In this document: positions 13,690 to 14,320 of the stretch, piece after piece
Layout: every line of letters starts with the position of its first letter
How positions within the stretch are numbered: the first letter of the stretch is position 1
NCBI GenBank assembly: GCA_947624095.1
Contig: CANQIR010000009.1
Coordinates: 1 to 14,320 of the forward strand
DNA: 14,320 nucleotides
Source: an uncultured Bacilli bacterium
GTDB lineage: Bacteria > Bacillota_I > Bacilli_A > RF39 > UBA660
Direction: 5' to 3'
Notes under the pieces: model-generated
Database searches by the model: none
Told to the model about the DNA's origin: nothing
The model's input: only the letters and a program-made list of their open reading frames with translations
Translations under genes and position numbers: made by a program

Positions 13690-14320
13690 GTGAAAAAAGT
13701 AAAATTGATAGTTTGTTTATGTTTAGTGATTAGTCTTGTTGGTTGTGGAAAGAAAGAAGAAAGTAGTTACTATTGTGATGAAGGCACTTTAAATGGTGAT
13801 AAATGTGAGATTATTGCGACAAAAGAAGCTACTTTAGTTTGTGATGAAGGATATACTCTTCAAGATAATCAATGTGTTAAAGAAACTAAAGTTGATGCAA
13901 AAGTTGGGAAAACTTGTGAATCTGGTTATACTTTAAGTGGTAATCAGTGTGTAAGTGATAAGGATTATGAAAAGGTATCTAAACAAGTTTGTAAATCAAC
14001 CGAACTATTTGATAAAGGGGATTTTACTTGGATTGGTGGACAAAAAGATACGAGTGAAGCTTATATAGTAGATGGCAAGTGTTTTAATTCAACGTGTGCT
14101 AGATTTATTGATGGGGAATGTTTCGATGCCGCATTTGGGGAAGTTGGATATCAAACAGAAACTGCTTGTCCAAGTGACACAAAAGAAATAAATGGTAAAT
14201 GTAAAAAGACAGTTAGTCCTAAAACAAATTATACTTGTGAATCTGGTACATTGGATGGTAAAAAATGTATTATAGAAGATACTAAAGAAGCAAATGGCAG
14301 CTGTGAAGAGGAAGGTTACA
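13690..14320 (+). CDS. Cysteine-rich repeat lipoprotein, function unknown (3' end outside window)
   Basis: An open frame from GTG 13690 to the window edge, at least 210 residues. The N-terminus is a lipoprotein signal: MKKVK, a hydrophobic core, and lipobox LVGC with Cys19 as the lipidation site, so the mature protein is anchored on the outer face of the membrane. The rest is hydrophilic and contains recurring cysteine pairs of the form C-x2-G-(Y)TL-x-G/D-x-x-C, for example CDEGYTLQDNQC and CESGTLDGKKC, in at least five imperfect copies, with a longer insert around residues 100-150. This resembles EGF/EB-like short disulphide modules but no named domain is recognised. The ribosome site is weak (GAAAG close to the GTG). 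It has its own promoter and probably is not part of the mfd operon. Confidence 0.75.
   Translation, partial: MKKVKLIVCLCLVISLVGCGKKEESSYYCDEGTLNGDKCEIIATKEATLVCDEGYTLQDNQCVKETKVDAKVGKTCESGYTLSGNQCVSDKDYEKVSKQVCKSTELFDKGDFTWIGGQKDTSEAYIVDGKCFNSTCARFIDGECFDAAFGEVGYQTETACPSDTKEINGKCKKTVSPKTNYTCESGTLDGKKCIIEDTKEANGSCEEEGY

Overview
This AT-rich window (about one third G+C by eye) reads as an origin-proximal chromosome segment of a Bacillota lineage, probably an uncultured Bacilli or Mollicutes-adjacent bacterium. The evidence is the gyrB-gyrA block followed by the classic Gram-positive order SRP RNA, tadA, dnaX, ebfC, recR, bofA-like, holB, ricT, trmN6, pth, mfd; ParB and Noc binding sites of the Bacillus type; and a minimal SRP RNA. 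TGA is used as a stop (ricT and mfd end with it) and tryptophan is TGG, so the Mycoplasma code does not apply. All long genes are on the + strand, as expected for one leading strand leaving oriC.

Layout: 1-683 is the 3' end of gyrB and 694-3231 is gyrA. Positions 3232-3665 have no gene but carry five parS palindromes, one Noc-type palindrome and several DnaA-box-like 9-mers, then the promoter of a roughly 75-nt SRP RNA (3666-3740). Positions 3761-13304 form a tightly packed run of ten genes: tadA, dnaX, ebfC, recR, a BofA-family membrane protein, holB, ricT, trmN6, pth and mfd. They serve replication-clamp loading (dnaX, holB), recombination and transcription-coupled repair (recR, mfd), translation and tRNA maturation (tadA, trmN6, pth) and RNA-maturation control (ricT). 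Several of these genes overlap or reinitiate.

The most unusual features are at two scales. First, dnaX contains three exact copies of the Noc-type site TATTTCCCGGGAAATA, one per 48-bp tandem repeat, in the linker between the clamp-loader core and the tau tail. A fourth copy lies among the parS sites. This looks like a nucleoid-occlusion/segregation array built partly out of protein-coding repeats. Second, between mfd and the last gene (13305-13610) there is a compact locus with the full architecture of a type I toxin-antitoxin module. It has a 29-residue hydrophobic peptide on the - strand with a perfect Shine-Dalgarno sequence, a convergent antisense RNA on the + strand, consensus-like promoters for both, a terminator hairpin, and two short direct repeats that make the two RNAs complementary near the toxin 5' leader and start codon. 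It is too small to appear as an ordinary gene call.

The window ends inside a cysteine-rich repeat lipoprotein of unknown function (13690 to beyond 14320), with its own extended -10 promoter.
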